In this document: positions 27,281-35,682 of the stretch, one piece after another | Layout of the letters: every line of letters starts with the position of its first letter | How positions within the stretch are numbered: position 1 is the first letter of the stretch | From: an uncultured Granulosicoccaceae bacterium | GTDB lineage: Bacteria; Pseudomonadota; Gammaproteobacteria; CALCKW01 | Direction: 5' to 3' | Length of the DNA stretch: 50,901 nucleotides | Assembly (NCBI GenBank): GCA_937965695.1 | Contig: CALCKW010000047.1 | Span: 1 to 50,901, forward strand | Notes under the pieces: generated by a model | The model's input: only the letters and a program-made list of their open reading frames with translations | Databases searched by the model: none | What the model was told of the DNA's origin: nothing | Translations under genes and position numbers: made by a program

Positions 27281-27442
27281 GGCAGTCTCAGATTAAGTTC
27301 GGTCAGTGACGTTGGTGTGGAAAATTTCGACCCAGCCAGGCGCGAATCGACGGCAATTGTGGTGCTATTAGTTAGATTTGCGACGTGGCTTGGCCGAAAT
27401 TAGCGCGTCGACGGTGCGAGCATGACTTGGTCGGAAGGGCCC
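27281..27442 (+). repeat. 162-bp dispersed repeat, copy B
   Basis: Same length and orientation as copy A at 4363, aligning without gaps with 33 mismatches by hand (about 80% identity). Best conserved are GGTCAGTGAC near the left end and TAGCGCGTCGACGG near the right. The terminal repeats have diverged, though CTAGG/CCTAG lies at the outermost edges (27278-27282 and 27441-27445). The central hairpin is weaker than in copy A. It ends 43 bp before the gntR start, so it may affect that promoter. Confidence 0.78.
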
Positions 27443-27485
27443 TAGGCAAAGCCATCACTAATTTTTATAAAAAACCCAAAACACT

Positions 27486-28163
27486 ATGAACGATCACATT
27501 CAGTCCGCTAATACTGATGCTACAACAATCGAGGCTTCCTCGACGCAACAGGCCTATCAGACGATTAGGCGGATGATTGTGATGGCAGAGTTAAAACCCG
27601 GTGAGAAGCTAAAAATAAACCGACTAAAGGAACTGCTCAATACAGGTGCATCACCGATCAGAGAAGCGCTCAGTCTACTCACCTCTGATCAGCTTGTAGA
27701 ACGCCTTGACCAACGGGGTTTTCGTACAGCAGAAGCCAACCGAGAAAATTTTAACGAAATTCTGGCATTGCGTTGCTCGCTGGAAGACATGGCCATTCGA
27801 CAAAGCATCGAAAATGCCACCACAGACTGGGAAGAAAACCTCGTTCTCTGCCACCATAGAATGGTAAAAGAACAGCGAAATAAGCTAGAAACCTTCGAAC
27901 AGCTCCACAAGGATTTTCACACATCCTTACTCGCGAATTGCGGTTCACCAATCCTACTAAAGTTTTGCAACCAACTTTATGATCTAAACGTACGCTACCG
28001 ATACATCGCAGGTCGATCAAAAAATTACCAATCACGCGATGTTTCAGAAGAACACCAAAAAATTCTGCAGGCTGCTATCGACGGAAACGCAGAAGCAGCA
28101 AGCACTCGACTACTCAGTCACTACCGAAAAACCGGGGTTTATCTCTCAGGTTTATTTAGCTAA
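27486..28163 (+). CDS. GntR-family regulator, FadR subfamily (FCD domain)
   Basis: A 225-residue regulator. The winged helix (about 20-85) shows AYQTIRRMIVMAELKPGEKLKINRLKELLNTGASPIREALSLLTSDQLVERLDQRGF. The all-helical FCD ligand domain follows, with LRCSLEDMAIRQSIENA, a HKDFHTSLLANCGSPILLKF metal/ligand site (His near 140) and EEHQKILQAAIDGNAEAASTRLLSHY at the end. FCD regulators usually sense organic acids that their targets degrade. It is convergent with the dioxygenase-TRAP operon and is the best candidate to control it; the 15-bp palindrome at 34178 may be its site. Confidence 0.9.
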   Translation: MNDHIQSANTDATTIEASSTQQAYQTIRRMIVMAELKPGEKLKINRLKELLNTGASPIREALSLLTSDQLVERLDQRGFRTAEANRENFNEILALRCSLEDMAIRQSIENATTDWEENLVLCHHRMVKEQRNKLETFEQLHKDFHTSLLANCGSPILLKFCNQLYDLNVRYRYIAGRSKNYQSRDVSEEHQKILQAAIDGNAEAASTRLLSHYRKTGVYLSGLFS

Positions 28164-28222
28164 GAGCGCAAAGATTTTGCGAATTCTATCGAAGGTGTTT
28201 CAATCTCTAGTCTGACCTCACC

Positions 28223-29089
28223 TTACTCTTTCACCAAAGTCAAATCGAAATCAACTTTTAAGTATTCCTCGGTCACACTGCCAGACAAGACTAATCCGTC
28301 CGGAAAACTCCCGGCGGGCATATTTTGGTACCGCATGATTAAATCTTCGCGAACACCAAAAACAGTGTCTCGATCTAGGTACGGATCGTCCTCGGGGAAG
28401 ACCTCGGTGACGAGCGTTCGATAGCCGTCAGCCTTAACAATAAAATGAAGATGGGAAGGTCGCCATGGATGACGACCGCAGGCATTTAAAATGTCTCCAA
28501 CGGGTCCGTCGGTGGGAACGGTATATTCAACCGGCTTGACTGTCGTGAAGGCATAACGTCCATCCGCCCCCGTTGTCTGCAAACCGTGGAATGAATAGGT
28601 CTCTTGCTCTGGATCTTGGCTAGAGTACAAACCATTTGGTGCTGTCTGCCATATATCCAGGGTTGCACCTTCGATGGGATTTCCGTCAGTATTTTTAACC
28701 AACCCTTGCGATAGCAGCACAGGCCCACCAAAATGCCCTTTTAGATCACCTCCATATGCCAGTGGTGGCGACCCACTGATATGAAAGGGACCCAAAACAC
28801 TCGAGGATGTACCCTCAGGCCGAGAGTTGAGCATATCGACTAAAGACGACAAGCCCAGCACATCAGACAATAAGACAAACTCATGGCGCTCGGCATCGGA
28901 AATATCACCTGTGCGCTCAAGAAAGGAGATTCCTTGCTCCCATTCGGCGTGGGTTAAATTTACATCTTTTGCAAAAGCATGCAAATGCGTAACAAGCGAA
29001 CACATGACTTCGCGCAGCCTCGGGTTTACATCAGGACCCATGTAGCTTTTAAAAGCATCAGTGAGATTGTCTTTAGTCACATCACGCAT
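28223..29089 (-). CDS. Intradiol ring-cleavage dioxygenase, hydroxyquinol 1,2-dioxygenase-like
   Basis: A 288-residue non-heme Fe(III) enzyme. The N-terminal helical dimerisation region (RLREVMCSLVTHLHAFAKDVNLTHAEWEQGISFLERTGDI) matches catechol/hydroxyquinol dioxygenases rather than protocatechuate enzymes. The iron ligands are Tyr155 (NGLYSSQDP), Tyr189 (EYTVPTDGP), and His213 and His215 (HPWRPSHLHF). Family members open catechol, chlorocatechol or hydroxyquinol between the hydroxyls; the overall pattern is closest to hydroxyquinol enzymes by memory. It is the last gene of the FAH-TRAP operon, nine bases after the large TRAP permease. No maleylacetate reductase or muconate cycloisomerase is in the window. 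Confidence 0.88.
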   Translation of the reverse strand: MRDVTKDNLTDAFKSYMGPDVNPRLREVMCSLVTHLHAFAKDVNLTHAEWEQGISFLERTGDISDAERHEFVLLSDVLGLSSLVDMLNSRPEGTSSSVLGPFHISGSPPLAYGGDLKGHFGGPVLLSQGLVKNTDGNPIEGATLDIWQTAPNGLYSSQDPEQETYSFHGLQTTGADGRYAFTTVKPVEYTVPTDGPVGDILNACGRHPWRPSHLHFIVKADGYRTLVTEVFPEDDPYLDRDTVFGVREDLIMRYQNMPAGSFPDGLVLSGSVTEEYLKVDFDLTLVKE

Positions 29090-29098
29090 GAAACAGCC

Positions 29099-30406
29099 CT
29101 AGTTGAGAATAAACAAACTTAATTGTGGAAAGGCAATCAACAACACCAACACAATCAACATCACGGCGGCGAAAGGCAATGCCCCCAGAAACACATCTTT
29201 CAATGCTATGCGGTCGTCATTGAGCGATGCCTTAATCACGAAACAAGAAATGCCCAGCGGCGGTGTCAGCAGACCAATCTCTGCGCCAACGACGGTGACA
29301 ATACCAAACCACACCAACGACAAACCCATCGGCTCAACCAGTGGAAGAAACAGGGGTACAACGATTAGGATGATAGAAGCAGTGTCTAGCAAAGTGCCAA
29401 GGAACAGCATTAACAGCACGTAGATCAGCATAATCAAGAAAAAACTTGCCTGACTGTTCTCCATGTAGGTACCCAGCTCGTTGGGTAAACCGGCAAGGCC
29501 CAACATACGGCTGTAAACAGACGCAGCGGTTATAAGAAAAAGTATGGTTGCCGTAATATGGCCCGTCTCGATTAAAACCTGCCAAAAATCTTTCCAGCTC
29601 ATGCTGCCACGCACCAGCGCAATCAACAATCCAGCCAGTGCACCCGCAGCACCTGCTTCTACGGGTGTCATCCAACCGGTGTATATGCCTCCTAAAACAA
29701 TGGTAATTAGTAAAAGCGTTGGCAGTGTTTTACTAGCGACGGTTCGCAGCGGCATAGATTCGTAATCGGTGCTGGGTCGACCTCCAACAAAGTTGGGGAA
29801 CAAGCGCCCCATAACCCAAATAGCAGCGACATAAGCGAACGCGAGCATAAGTCCTGGCACAATGCCAGCGAGGAACATATCACCCACGGATTGCTCTGCG
29901 ACAAAAGAATAAATAATCAGCATTGCGGAGGGAGGAATTATCATGCCCAACACAGAAGAGCCTGCAACCACACCGACCGCAAATCGCGGATTGTAGTCAT
30001 ATTGCATCATCTGGGGCACCGAGACTTTCGCAAACACAGATGCCGATGCAATCGAGGAACCTGTGACCGCAGCAAACACAGCATTGGCCCCTACAGTGGC
30101 CATGCCTATTCCGCCTTTCACCCGGCGGAACCCGCTGTTCATCACTTCGTATATATCGGAGCCAAGCCCCGCTTTAGACACCATTAAACCCATAAAGGTA
30201 AACAGTGGAATCGTGGCGAAAGTGTATTCCATCGCACTGTCGCCAATCGCTATTTTTAGCAAATTGATAGCGAGGTCAAAATTGTCACGCATGATCCAAA
30301 TTGAAACAAAGGAAACGGCGACAAGAGCAATGGGTATGTACACACCCACATAGATGAGAAAGACAATCGCTACAACTGAGATTGCACCTATTTCAATAGG
30401 CGTCAT
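29099..30406 (-). CDS. TRAP transporter large permease (DctM)
   Basis: A 435-residue protein with about 12 spans, the Na+-coupled transport subunit. The DctM pattern is clear: TIPLFTFMGLMVSKAGLGSDIY, GGIGMATVGANAVFAAVTGSSIASASVFAKVSVPQM, VVAGSSVLGMIIPPSAMLIIYSF, GWMTPVEAGAAGALAGL and GLLTPPLGISCFVIK. It overlaps the small permease stop by four bases. With DctQ and DctP it forms a tripartite uptake system for organic acids. Confidence 0.94.
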   Translation of the reverse strand: MTPIEIGAISVVAIVFLIYVGVYIPIALVAVSFVSIWIMRDNFDLAINLLKIAIGDSAMEYTFATIPLFTFMGLMVSKAGLGSDIYEVMNSGFRRVKGGIGMATVGANAVFAAVTGSSIASASVFAKVSVPQMMQYDYNPRFAVGVVAGSSVLGMIIPPSAMLIIYSFVAEQSVGDMFLAGIVPGLMLAFAYVAAIWVMGRLFPNFVGGRPSTDYESMPLRTVASKTLPTLLLITIVLGGIYTGWMTPVEAGAAGALAGLLIALVRGSMSWKDFWQVLIETGHITATILFLITAASVYSRMLGLAGLPNELGTYMENSQASFFLIMLIYVLLMLFLGTLLDTASIILIVVPLFLPLVEPMGLSLVWFGIVTVVGAEIGLLTPPLGISCFVIKASLNDDRIALKDVFLGALPFAAVMLIVLVLLIAFPQLSLFILN

Positions 30407-30948
30407 TCGGGTCTGCCTTTGGTGTGACTTGATTCAAATTTGGGCAGGGCGAACTTAAACAAGAACAGCACCGTACACAATAAAGCACTACAGAGAATGG
30501 TCAGCTTTATTGGCCACCAGGGAGCCGTAAAAACGCCTGGAATACCAAAAAAATCATCGCTCTCCCACATCTCCATAAACTCTGGATATATTGCTACCGC
30601 AATAAGCCACATAACTATTGCGGACAGGATGTCGACGAAACGCTGTACTGCTTTAGCAAGACGGGGATTCTTTGCTTCTAGTAAAAGTATTAAACCATCA
30701 GAACGCGTCAACCGGCCAACTCTCACGACATCGGGAAGCTGCAAAAAGACGATAAGCACCATAGAAAACTGAACGACCTCAATCGCGCCTCTAAAAGGCT
30801 GATTAAAAATCCCTCGGGCAAATATATCGTAATTTACAAGTGCGACGAGACCCAACACAACGAGCGTACCCGCTACATTTGCAGTGGTAGCAACGCGATC
30901 AGCTGTACCTGAAAGAACAGATAAGAAACCTACTGACGATTTTTTCAC
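30403..30948 (-). CDS. TRAP transporter small permease (DctQ)
   Basis: A 181-residue four-helix protein, with spans near 20-40, 52-70, 92-112 and 135-155 and the typical ARGIFNQPFRGAIEVVQFSMVLIVFLQLPDVV segment. The GTG at 30948 has GAGAGG six bases upstream and gives a natural MKKSSVGFL start; the frame is open to a GTG at 30966. It is overlapped by dctM downstream and lies 54 bp after dctP. Confidence 0.88.
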   Translation of the reverse strand: MKKSSVGFLSVLSGTADRVATTANVAGTLVVLGLVALVNYDIFARGIFNQPFRGAIEVVQFSMVLIVFLQLPDVVRVGRLTRSDGLILLLEAKNPRLAKAVQRFVDILSAIVMWLIAVAIYPEFMEMWESDDFFGIPGVFTAPWWPIKLTILCSALLCTVLFLFKFALPKFESSHTKGRPE

Positions 30949-31002
30949 ATCTGTCCTCTCAGGCACACATCAAAACACAAGAGCAGCTACCGACGATTCA
31001 GC

Positions 31003-32082
31003 TTACTCTACTGACCAATCCCGCACGCCAACATAGCCAGCTGCTTCTAGCTTCTCTAGATAAGCATTAAGCATGGCACTACCATCCTCACCCTTATCGT
31101 CAAGATTTTTAGCCCATTCAGTAGCGATATCTGGCATTGCAGCAGCCCACGCAGCCCGCTCTTCTTGACTCACTTCTAGAATTGTCCCTCCCGCCTCAAC
31201 ATACGCCGCGCGGCTTTCCTCTGCACGATCCATCGCGATACCAGCGACATGGTCTCGATAGTCAACAGCAACTTCCTGAAGCACGGTTTTGACTTCATCC
31301 GGTAGTTTCTTCCAGTAGGACTCGTTGACGGTAATCGTCTTGGAGTTTACTGCACCCAGATCCACCTTCAACATGTAGGGCGCTACTTCAGCGATTTTGA
31401 ATGTCTTTGCTGCCTCTGGCCACAACATGGCGTAGTCAACTAAACCTGTTTGCAGCATATTATAAAAATCGGTCAGCCCACCACGCACACCTGCTGCATC
31501 GTTGATTCCCTCAAGGTAGCGCAAATTCATGCCAGCTCCGGCAACTTTGCTTCCCTCTAGATCCTTAAGAGATTTGATCTCGGTTTTGCCGAACATTTGG
31601 TAGGTGTCCAAAACAACACCCGTTGCAAGATAAACCTGCTTCTGTTTTTTGAATTCGTTTTGCATCGCGGGGAATTCTTTTGCGATCTCATCGATAGCTT
31701 TAGCGACAACACGCGAATCTGGCGCAACAAATGGCGTTACAGCTGAGAGTGCCTGGCTAGGCAATTTTGAAGAATGAAAAATAGTCGTGACAATACCGAT
31801 GTCTCCCAAACCGAGTTTAACGCCCTCTAAAACCCCTTTAGGTTTGACAATAGAACCACCGTAGCTCTCCTGCCAATCCATTTTATAGTCCCCGCTAACA
31901 GCGAGCCGCTTGTCTACTTCAGGGATGAAGAAATTGCTAAATTCCTTGACCCACAAAGCACGCGCTGGATATCCGTCGATGACTACGGCCTTAATTGTCT
32001 CAGTCGCAAGTACAGGACTTGCAGACAGGCAGGTGGCGACAACTCCAAGACCTAGTGCGATTTTCTTCATGCGGAAATTCAT
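31003..32082 (-). CDS. TRAP transporter periplasmic binding protein (DctP)
   Basis: A 359-residue DctP-type protein. The ATG at 32082 has AAGGAG seven bases upstream and gives a signal peptide (MNFRMKKIALGLGVVATCLSASPVLA, cleaved before TET). Mature landmarks are WQESYGGSIVKPKGVLEGVKLGLGDIGIV, an internal KTEIKSLKDLEGSKVAGAG, and LQTGLVDYAMLWPEAAKTFKIAEVAPYMLKVDLG. It probably binds a carboxylate through an Arg-based pocket as family members do. The neighbouring dioxygenase suggests an aromatic or unsaturated acid. Confidence 0.9.
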   Translation of the reverse strand: MNFRMKKIALGLGVVATCLSASPVLATETIKAVVIDGYPARALWVKEFSNFFIPEVDKRLAVSGDYKMDWQESYGGSIVKPKGVLEGVKLGLGDIGIVTTIFHSSKLPSQALSAVTPFVAPDSRVVAKAIDEIAKEFPAMQNEFKKQKQVYLATGVVLDTYQMFGKTEIKSLKDLEGSKVAGAGMNLRYLEGINDAAGVRGGLTDFYNMLQTGLVDYAMLWPEAAKTFKIAEVAPYMLKVDLGAVNSKTITVNESYWKKLPDEVKTVLQEVAVDYRDHVAGIAMDRAEESRAAYVEAGGTILEVSQEERAAWAAAMPDIATEWAKNLDDKGEDGSAMLNAYLEKLEAAGYVGVRDWSVE

Positions 32083-32161
32083 TGCAGTTCTCCTTTGGGA
32101 CATTGTCCCGTTGATATGCGGAAATACAAAAGCGAACGAGTGATAAAACATCCACCTGTAA

Positions 32162-32617
32162 TCAAGCCCTAGACCAATTGACTTCCAGTTTTGTCCCAGC
32201 ATTTTTAAACAACTTGGACAGCGGGCAATATTTTGCGACTTCGATAGCGACAAGTTGCAGCTGCTCTTCGCTGGCTGAACCAAGACTGACTACGGTTAAA
32301 GTAATCGATTGAAAAGGCACTTCAATTTCTTCTTCTAGCGTGACGCCTCGACGATCAAACTGGCAGTTTGCATCGATATTGAGATGACCGATATCGACAC
32401 CAAGTTTCGACGCGCATTTGTTCCCAATGACATTGGTGCAACCGATCAATGCTGCGATCGCTGTATCCGTAGGGGTTGGCCCCAGATTACTGCCTCCTCT
32501 CTCAGTCGGCTCGTCAACGGCGAAGTTCAGATCACGTATGGAGACATCTGCCCGGGTGTGCGTCGAACATTCGGCTTTAGCACGTAGCGTTACAGTCGTT
32601 TTCATTTTTGCTGACAC
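32162..32617 (-). CDS. OsmC-like protein
   Basis: A 151-residue OsmC/Ohr-fold protein. The GTG at 32617 has GAGG five bases upstream overlapping the nitroreductase stop; an ATG at 32605 is the alternative. The two redox Cys regions are present: AALIGCTNVIGNKCASKLG and VAKYCPLSKLF. Family members reduce organic hydroperoxides, though the YhfA-like branch is uncharacterised. Placement within a catabolic operon suggests detoxification of reactive ring-cleavage by-products or a family-specific binding role; inference. Confidence 0.8.
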   Translation of the reverse strand: MSAKMKTTVTLRAKAECSTHTRADVSIRDLNFAVDEPTERGGSNLGPTPTDTAIAALIGCTNVIGNKCASKLGVDIGHLNIDANCQFDRRGVTLEEEIEVPFQSITLTVVSLGSASEEQLQLVAIEVAKYCPLSKLFKNAGTKLEVNWSRA

Positions 32618-32624
32618 ATTAGCC

Positions 32625-33287
32625 TCACAGAAAGCTGCAGATTTGTTCAAAGGAGAATCGCGGCAATTTTTGAAACAAAGCGGATTCATCAGCGTAGCCA
32701 ACATTGCACAGAAAATTGGATTTCCAGCCATTTTCCGCAAAAAATTCTTCGTCAACGATAGCGTTAGAGAATCCCGACATGGCACCAACATCTAAGCCCA
32801 ATGCCCGCGCGGCAATCATAAAGTAAGCGCCTTGCAGTGTTGAATTTCGGTACGCCGTATCGTGACAATAGTCCGACTTTCCATCAAATAACGGCGTTCG
32901 ATCTTCGTGAGGAAATAGAAAAGGCAGCTCTTTCCAAAATTGAGGGTCCCACGCGATAATTGCCGTCACAGGCGCATCGATCATCTTTTCAATGTTCTTA
33001 GGCTTTAAAGATTTTGACAAGCGCTCTTTTCCTTCAGCGCTAGTGACAAAGACGAAGCGCGCCGGGCAAGTGTTCATACTCGTTGGGCCAGCGATAGTTA
33101 TCTCGTAGATGGCCCGCAACAGATCTTCAGAAACTGGTTTGTCCGTCCAAGCGTAATGTGAGCGCGCATCCCGAAGAATTAAATCAATGGAAGCATCGTC
33201 TAGTCTTTCTTTGTTGGCACGAACTTGCCTAACTGCCGCCTGCGCCTTGTGCCGTAATTCTTCTAGTTCTTCGGCTGAAAGCCCCAT
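32625..33287 (-). CDS. Nitroreductase-family FMN enzyme, RutE/HadB-like
   Basis: A 220-residue protein from the ATG at 33287 (AGGGG eight bases before; an adjacent TTG at 33290 is unlikely). It has the RutE-type pattern: LILRDARSHYAWTDKPVSEDLLRAIYEITIAGPTSMNTCPARFVFV, then APVTAIIAWDPQFWKELPFLFPHED, and RNSTLQGAYFMIAARALGLDVGAMSGF with WKSNFLCNVGYAD. RutE reduces malonic semialdehyde in pyrimidine breakdown. No other rut genes are present, so here it more likely reduces an enal, enone or quinone intermediate of the ring-cleavage pathway; inference. It is coupled to the FAH gene. Confidence 0.85.
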   Translation of the reverse strand: MGLSAEELEELRHKAQAAVRQVRANKERLDDASIDLILRDARSHYAWTDKPVSEDLLRAIYEITIAGPTSMNTCPARFVFVTSAEGKERLSKSLKPKNIEKMIDAPVTAIIAWDPQFWKELPFLFPHEDRTPLFDGKSDYCHDTAYRNSTLQGAYFMIAARALGLDVGAMSGFSNAIVDEEFFAENGWKSNFLCNVGYADESALFQKLPRFSFEQICSFL

Positions 33288-33290
33288 CAA

Positions 33291-34166
33291 TCAAACCCCT
33301 TTAGCAGTAAAATCAGCTTCGTCAATGATAGGACTAGCGCATACGCCTATGCCTTCGATTTCTACTTCGACAGTCTCACCGGGTACCAGCCAACGTTGCG
33401 GTTTTCGCGCGTGACCCACGCCAGGAGGAGTGCCCATCGCGACGAGATCACCCGGCTCAAGCGTGCTGTATTCTGAAATCATGGCGAGCGTTCTCGCTAC
33501 CGACCACATCATGTCGTCAGTGTTGGCACTCTGCAAAATCTCATCACCGACTCTGCTTTCAATTTTTAGCCCTACCGCACCCGCAGGCAACTCATCCGGC
33601 GTCACCGAGAACGGCCCGACGGCTCCAGTATTGTCAAAGTTTTTCCCAGGAGTCCATTGGTGTGTTTTGCGCTGATAGTTACGGACTGAACCATCGTTGA
33701 ACAACGTGTAGGCAAAGATGTGTGATAGTGCATCTTCTTCAGCGATGTGCCTTCCACCCTTGCCAATAATAACCATCAGTTCTACTTCGTAGTCCAACTC
33801 ATGAGAGCACTTAGGCCTCACCATGGGCTGGCCAGCTGCCATCATTGAGGTGTTCGACCGCATAAACAGAGCGGGGTAAGTTGGCACTTCATAGCCACCT
33901 TCTTTTATATGGTCAATATAGTTGAGCCCTAGACACACAATTTTCCCCGGTTTGCTCACGGGTAAACTGGGGGTTATCGCTGCAACAGGCACAGTGGCTT
34001 CAGACATTCCCGACTGCTCAATTTTTTTGAACAATTCTGGGTTGTTAATAAGCCCCATCAGATCGGTTCCAACCTCTGAATGGATAGATGTCAGATTCAT
34101 GGCCCGATCTGCTTCAACTAGAAACACAGCCTCACTTTGGCCATCACTGCCAACTATAATTCTCAT
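33291..34166 (-). CDS. Fumarylacetoacetate hydrolase-family protein
   Basis: A 291-residue FAH-fold enzyme. The active-site stretch is CLGLNYIDHIKEGG with His86; metal ligands are Glu127 and Glu129 in DYEVELMVIIGKGG and Asp158 in FNDGS. RNYQRKTHQWTPGKNFDNTGAVGP and GDLVAMGTPPGVG are typical. Such enzymes cleave acylpyruvates or isomerise and decarboxylate ring-fission products. It is the first gene of the operon, with GGGG before the ATG at 34166, downstream of a consensus-like promoter. The exact reaction is not readable. Confidence 0.9.
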   Translation of the reverse strand: MRIIVGSDGQSEAVFLVEADRAMNLTSIHSEVGTDLMGLINNPELFKKIEQSGMSEATVPVAAITPSLPVSKPGKIVCLGLNYIDHIKEGGYEVPTYPALFMRSNTSMMAAGQPMVRPKCSHELDYEVELMVIIGKGGRHIAEEDALSHIFAYTLFNDGSVRNYQRKTHQWTPGKNFDNTGAVGPFSVTPDELPAGAVGLKIESRVGDEILQSANTDDMMWSVARTLAMISEYSTLEPGDLVAMGTPPGVGHARKPQRWLVPGETVEVEIEGIGVCASPIIDEADFTAKGV

Positions 34167-34177
34167 CGCGCCCCCTC

Positions 34178-34192
34178 GGTATAATATATACC
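34178..34192. promoter_or_regulatory. Candidate operator (GntR-type palindrome)
   Basis: GGTATA-ATA-TATACC, a perfect 6-3-6 inverted repeat at the expected transcription start of the operon and between divergent genes. It also contains a plus-strand TATAAT that could serve the YciI-like gene. FCD regulators often use short T-GTA/TAC-A palindromes; assignment to the GntR protein is inference. Confidence 0.5.
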
Positions 34193-34195
34193 CTA

Positions 34196-34224
34196 TTTAT
34201 GGCGATTATTTGGTACATTGTCAA
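34196..34224 (-). promoter_or_regulatory. Promoter of the FAH-TRAP-dioxygenase operon
   Basis: On the minus strand a perfect TTGACA (34224-34219) is followed, after 17 bases, by CATAAA (34201-34196, four of six consensus bases). The start site would fall near 34189, inside the palindrome at 34178-34192. Confidence 0.6.
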
Positions 34225-34267
34225 TAAATATCGATTTTATTTAAAGATAATCAACGGAGAAAGAGCA

Positions 34268-34654
34268 ATGCCGGATTGGGAAGAATACAAAAAAACCGCG
34301 CAGGAAAGAGGAAGCTTGGCTCTTGAACTCTATGTGGTGGAATCTACACCCGCACAATCACCTGAGGACGTTAAAGCAAATTTGCCCGCCCACTTGGCGT
34401 ATCAGCAAAAGCTAGAATCTGCGGGCACACTGGCGTTTGCAGGGCCGCTGTCTGATATGACTGGGGAATTGATGCAAGGCACGGGGCTGATTGTTTTTAG
34501 AGCCGAGTCTATGATCGAAGCTAAGCGCATTGCCGATATCGACCCGATGCATGTGTCAGGCGCACGCAGTTATACCTTGCGAAAGTGGCTAATCAACGAA
34601 GGCTCTCTGTCACTTAACGTTGGCCTCTCCACGAACAGGGTTGGTTTTTCATAG
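34268..34654 (+). CDS. YciI-like domain protein
   Basis: A 128-residue protein with GGAGA seven bases before the ATG at 34268. It has the alpha/beta barrel YciI pattern: LALELYVVESTPAQSP, a hinge ANLPAHLAYQQKLESAGTLAFAGPLSD and IVFRAESMIEAKRIADIDPMHVSGARSYTLRKW, with the conserved His in LPAHLAYQ and the DPMHVSG motif. Muconolactone isomerase is a relative, and YciI proteins recur in aromatic catabolism clusters. It diverges from the FAH operon and likely shares its control. Enzyme activity unproven. Confidence 0.8.
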   Translation: MPDWEEYKKTAQERGSLALELYVVESTPAQSPEDVKANLPAHLAYQQKLESAGTLAFAGPLSDMTGELMQGTGLIVFRAESMIEAKRIADIDPMHVSGARSYTLRKWLINEGSLSLNVGLSTNRVGFS

Positions 34655-34738
34655 AAAGGGCCTGCCGGAGAATCATCAAAGGTGCAGCACGTAACACTTG
34701 AGCCACAGCGGAAGTGGCCTGAGCAAAAAAACGAACCG

Positions 34739-35608
34739 CTAGCGAGCTGCATTCCGCTGGACAAGAATCAGAGACCCAAGGCCAGAAACAGCGATCAGCA
34801 CTAAACCCAACAAGGAAACGCTGTCCGGCCAGTCACCGAATACTAATATGCCTAGTGCGGTGGCTGAAAATAATTGTGTATACACAAGTGGAGCAATTAA
34901 GCTCGCCTCGGTCAGCCGGTTCGCCACCACTAGCAGATAGTTGCCTGCGGCCGAGCCGCATGCGCTGCCGAGCAAAAGTAAAACAATGGGCGCATCTAAA
35001 ACAGGCATTTCCACACTGAGCCCAAAGGGTGCAAGCACCAAAGCCCCCACCAAGAGCTGAGACATCAAAAGTGCTCGCGGCCGAAACGCGCCCGCAACAA
35101 GCTTAGTCATTGCCAGATATGCGCCGTAACAGCACCCCGCAACTAACGCCATGCCCATACCAAAAGTCACGTCACCTGAAGGCTTTACCACAAACATCAC
35201 ACCCAAAAACCCGACCGCAAGAAAACCCGACCTTGCAGGCGTTGGTTGCTCTCCAAGAAATAGAATGGCGAGCAGGTACGAAACGACAGGGCCAATAAAA
35301 AAGGCACCGTAGACATCGGCAATGCCTTCGGTTTTCAGCGCGGTCAGGATTGAACTGATGCCAGCAATAATAAACAGCGCGCGCAGCAAGACACGCCAAT
35401 CCGCCAAGCTTGTTATCTCAGCCAAATTCAATCCACTGAATGGCAAAAAAACAACGGCCGCTATGGTGAATCGAGACCAAGCAACAACCAGCGGACTGAC
35501 ACCGCCACTCGCGAGCAACTTCCCAGCCGTATCTCCCAACACCACCAAGGTCACGGCAACAAATACTATTGCTGCGACGCGAAATAGCTCTCTTGGCAAC
35601 ATGGGCAT
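34739..35608 (-). CDS. EamA/DMT-superfamily transporter
   Basis: A 289-residue ten-helix protein with two EamA repeats (about 8-135, 150-285). Landmarks: LVVAWSRFTIAAVVFLPF, SILTALKTEGIADVYGAFFIGPVVSYLLAILFLGEQP, and a second-half LVYTQLFSATALGILVFGDWPD. It is distinct from the EamA protein at 25683. It is convergent with the YciI gene and separated from scoAB by a strong terminator, so it has its own promoter. Substrate unknown. Confidence 0.88.
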   Translation of the reverse strand: MPMLPRELFRVAAIVFVAVTLVVLGDTAGKLLASGGVSPLVVAWSRFTIAAVVFLPFSGLNLAEITSLADWRVLLRALFIIAGISSILTALKTEGIADVYGAFFIGPVVSYLLAILFLGEQPTPARSGFLAVGFLGVMFVVKPSGDVTFGMGMALVAGCCYGAYLAMTKLVAGAFRPRALLMSQLLVGALVLAPFGLSVEMPVLDAPIVLLLLGSACGSAAGNYLLVVANRLTEASLIAPLVYTQLFSATALGILVFGDWPDSVSLLGLVLIAVSGLGSLILVQRNAAR

Positions 35609-35634
35609 CCTTGTTTATAAAAATACGGGCAAAA

Positions 35635-35659
35635 AAAACTCCGGACAGGCCGGAGTTTT
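35635..35659 (-). terminator. Rho-independent terminator of scoAB
   Basis: A perfect 10-bp stem (AAAACTCCGG / CCGGAGTTTT) with a 5-nt loop, followed on the minus strand by eight T residues. It ends the CoA-transferase unit before the EamA gene. Confidence 0.9.
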
Positions 35660-35682
35660 CAGAAAGCTAGGTGCAACGCACC

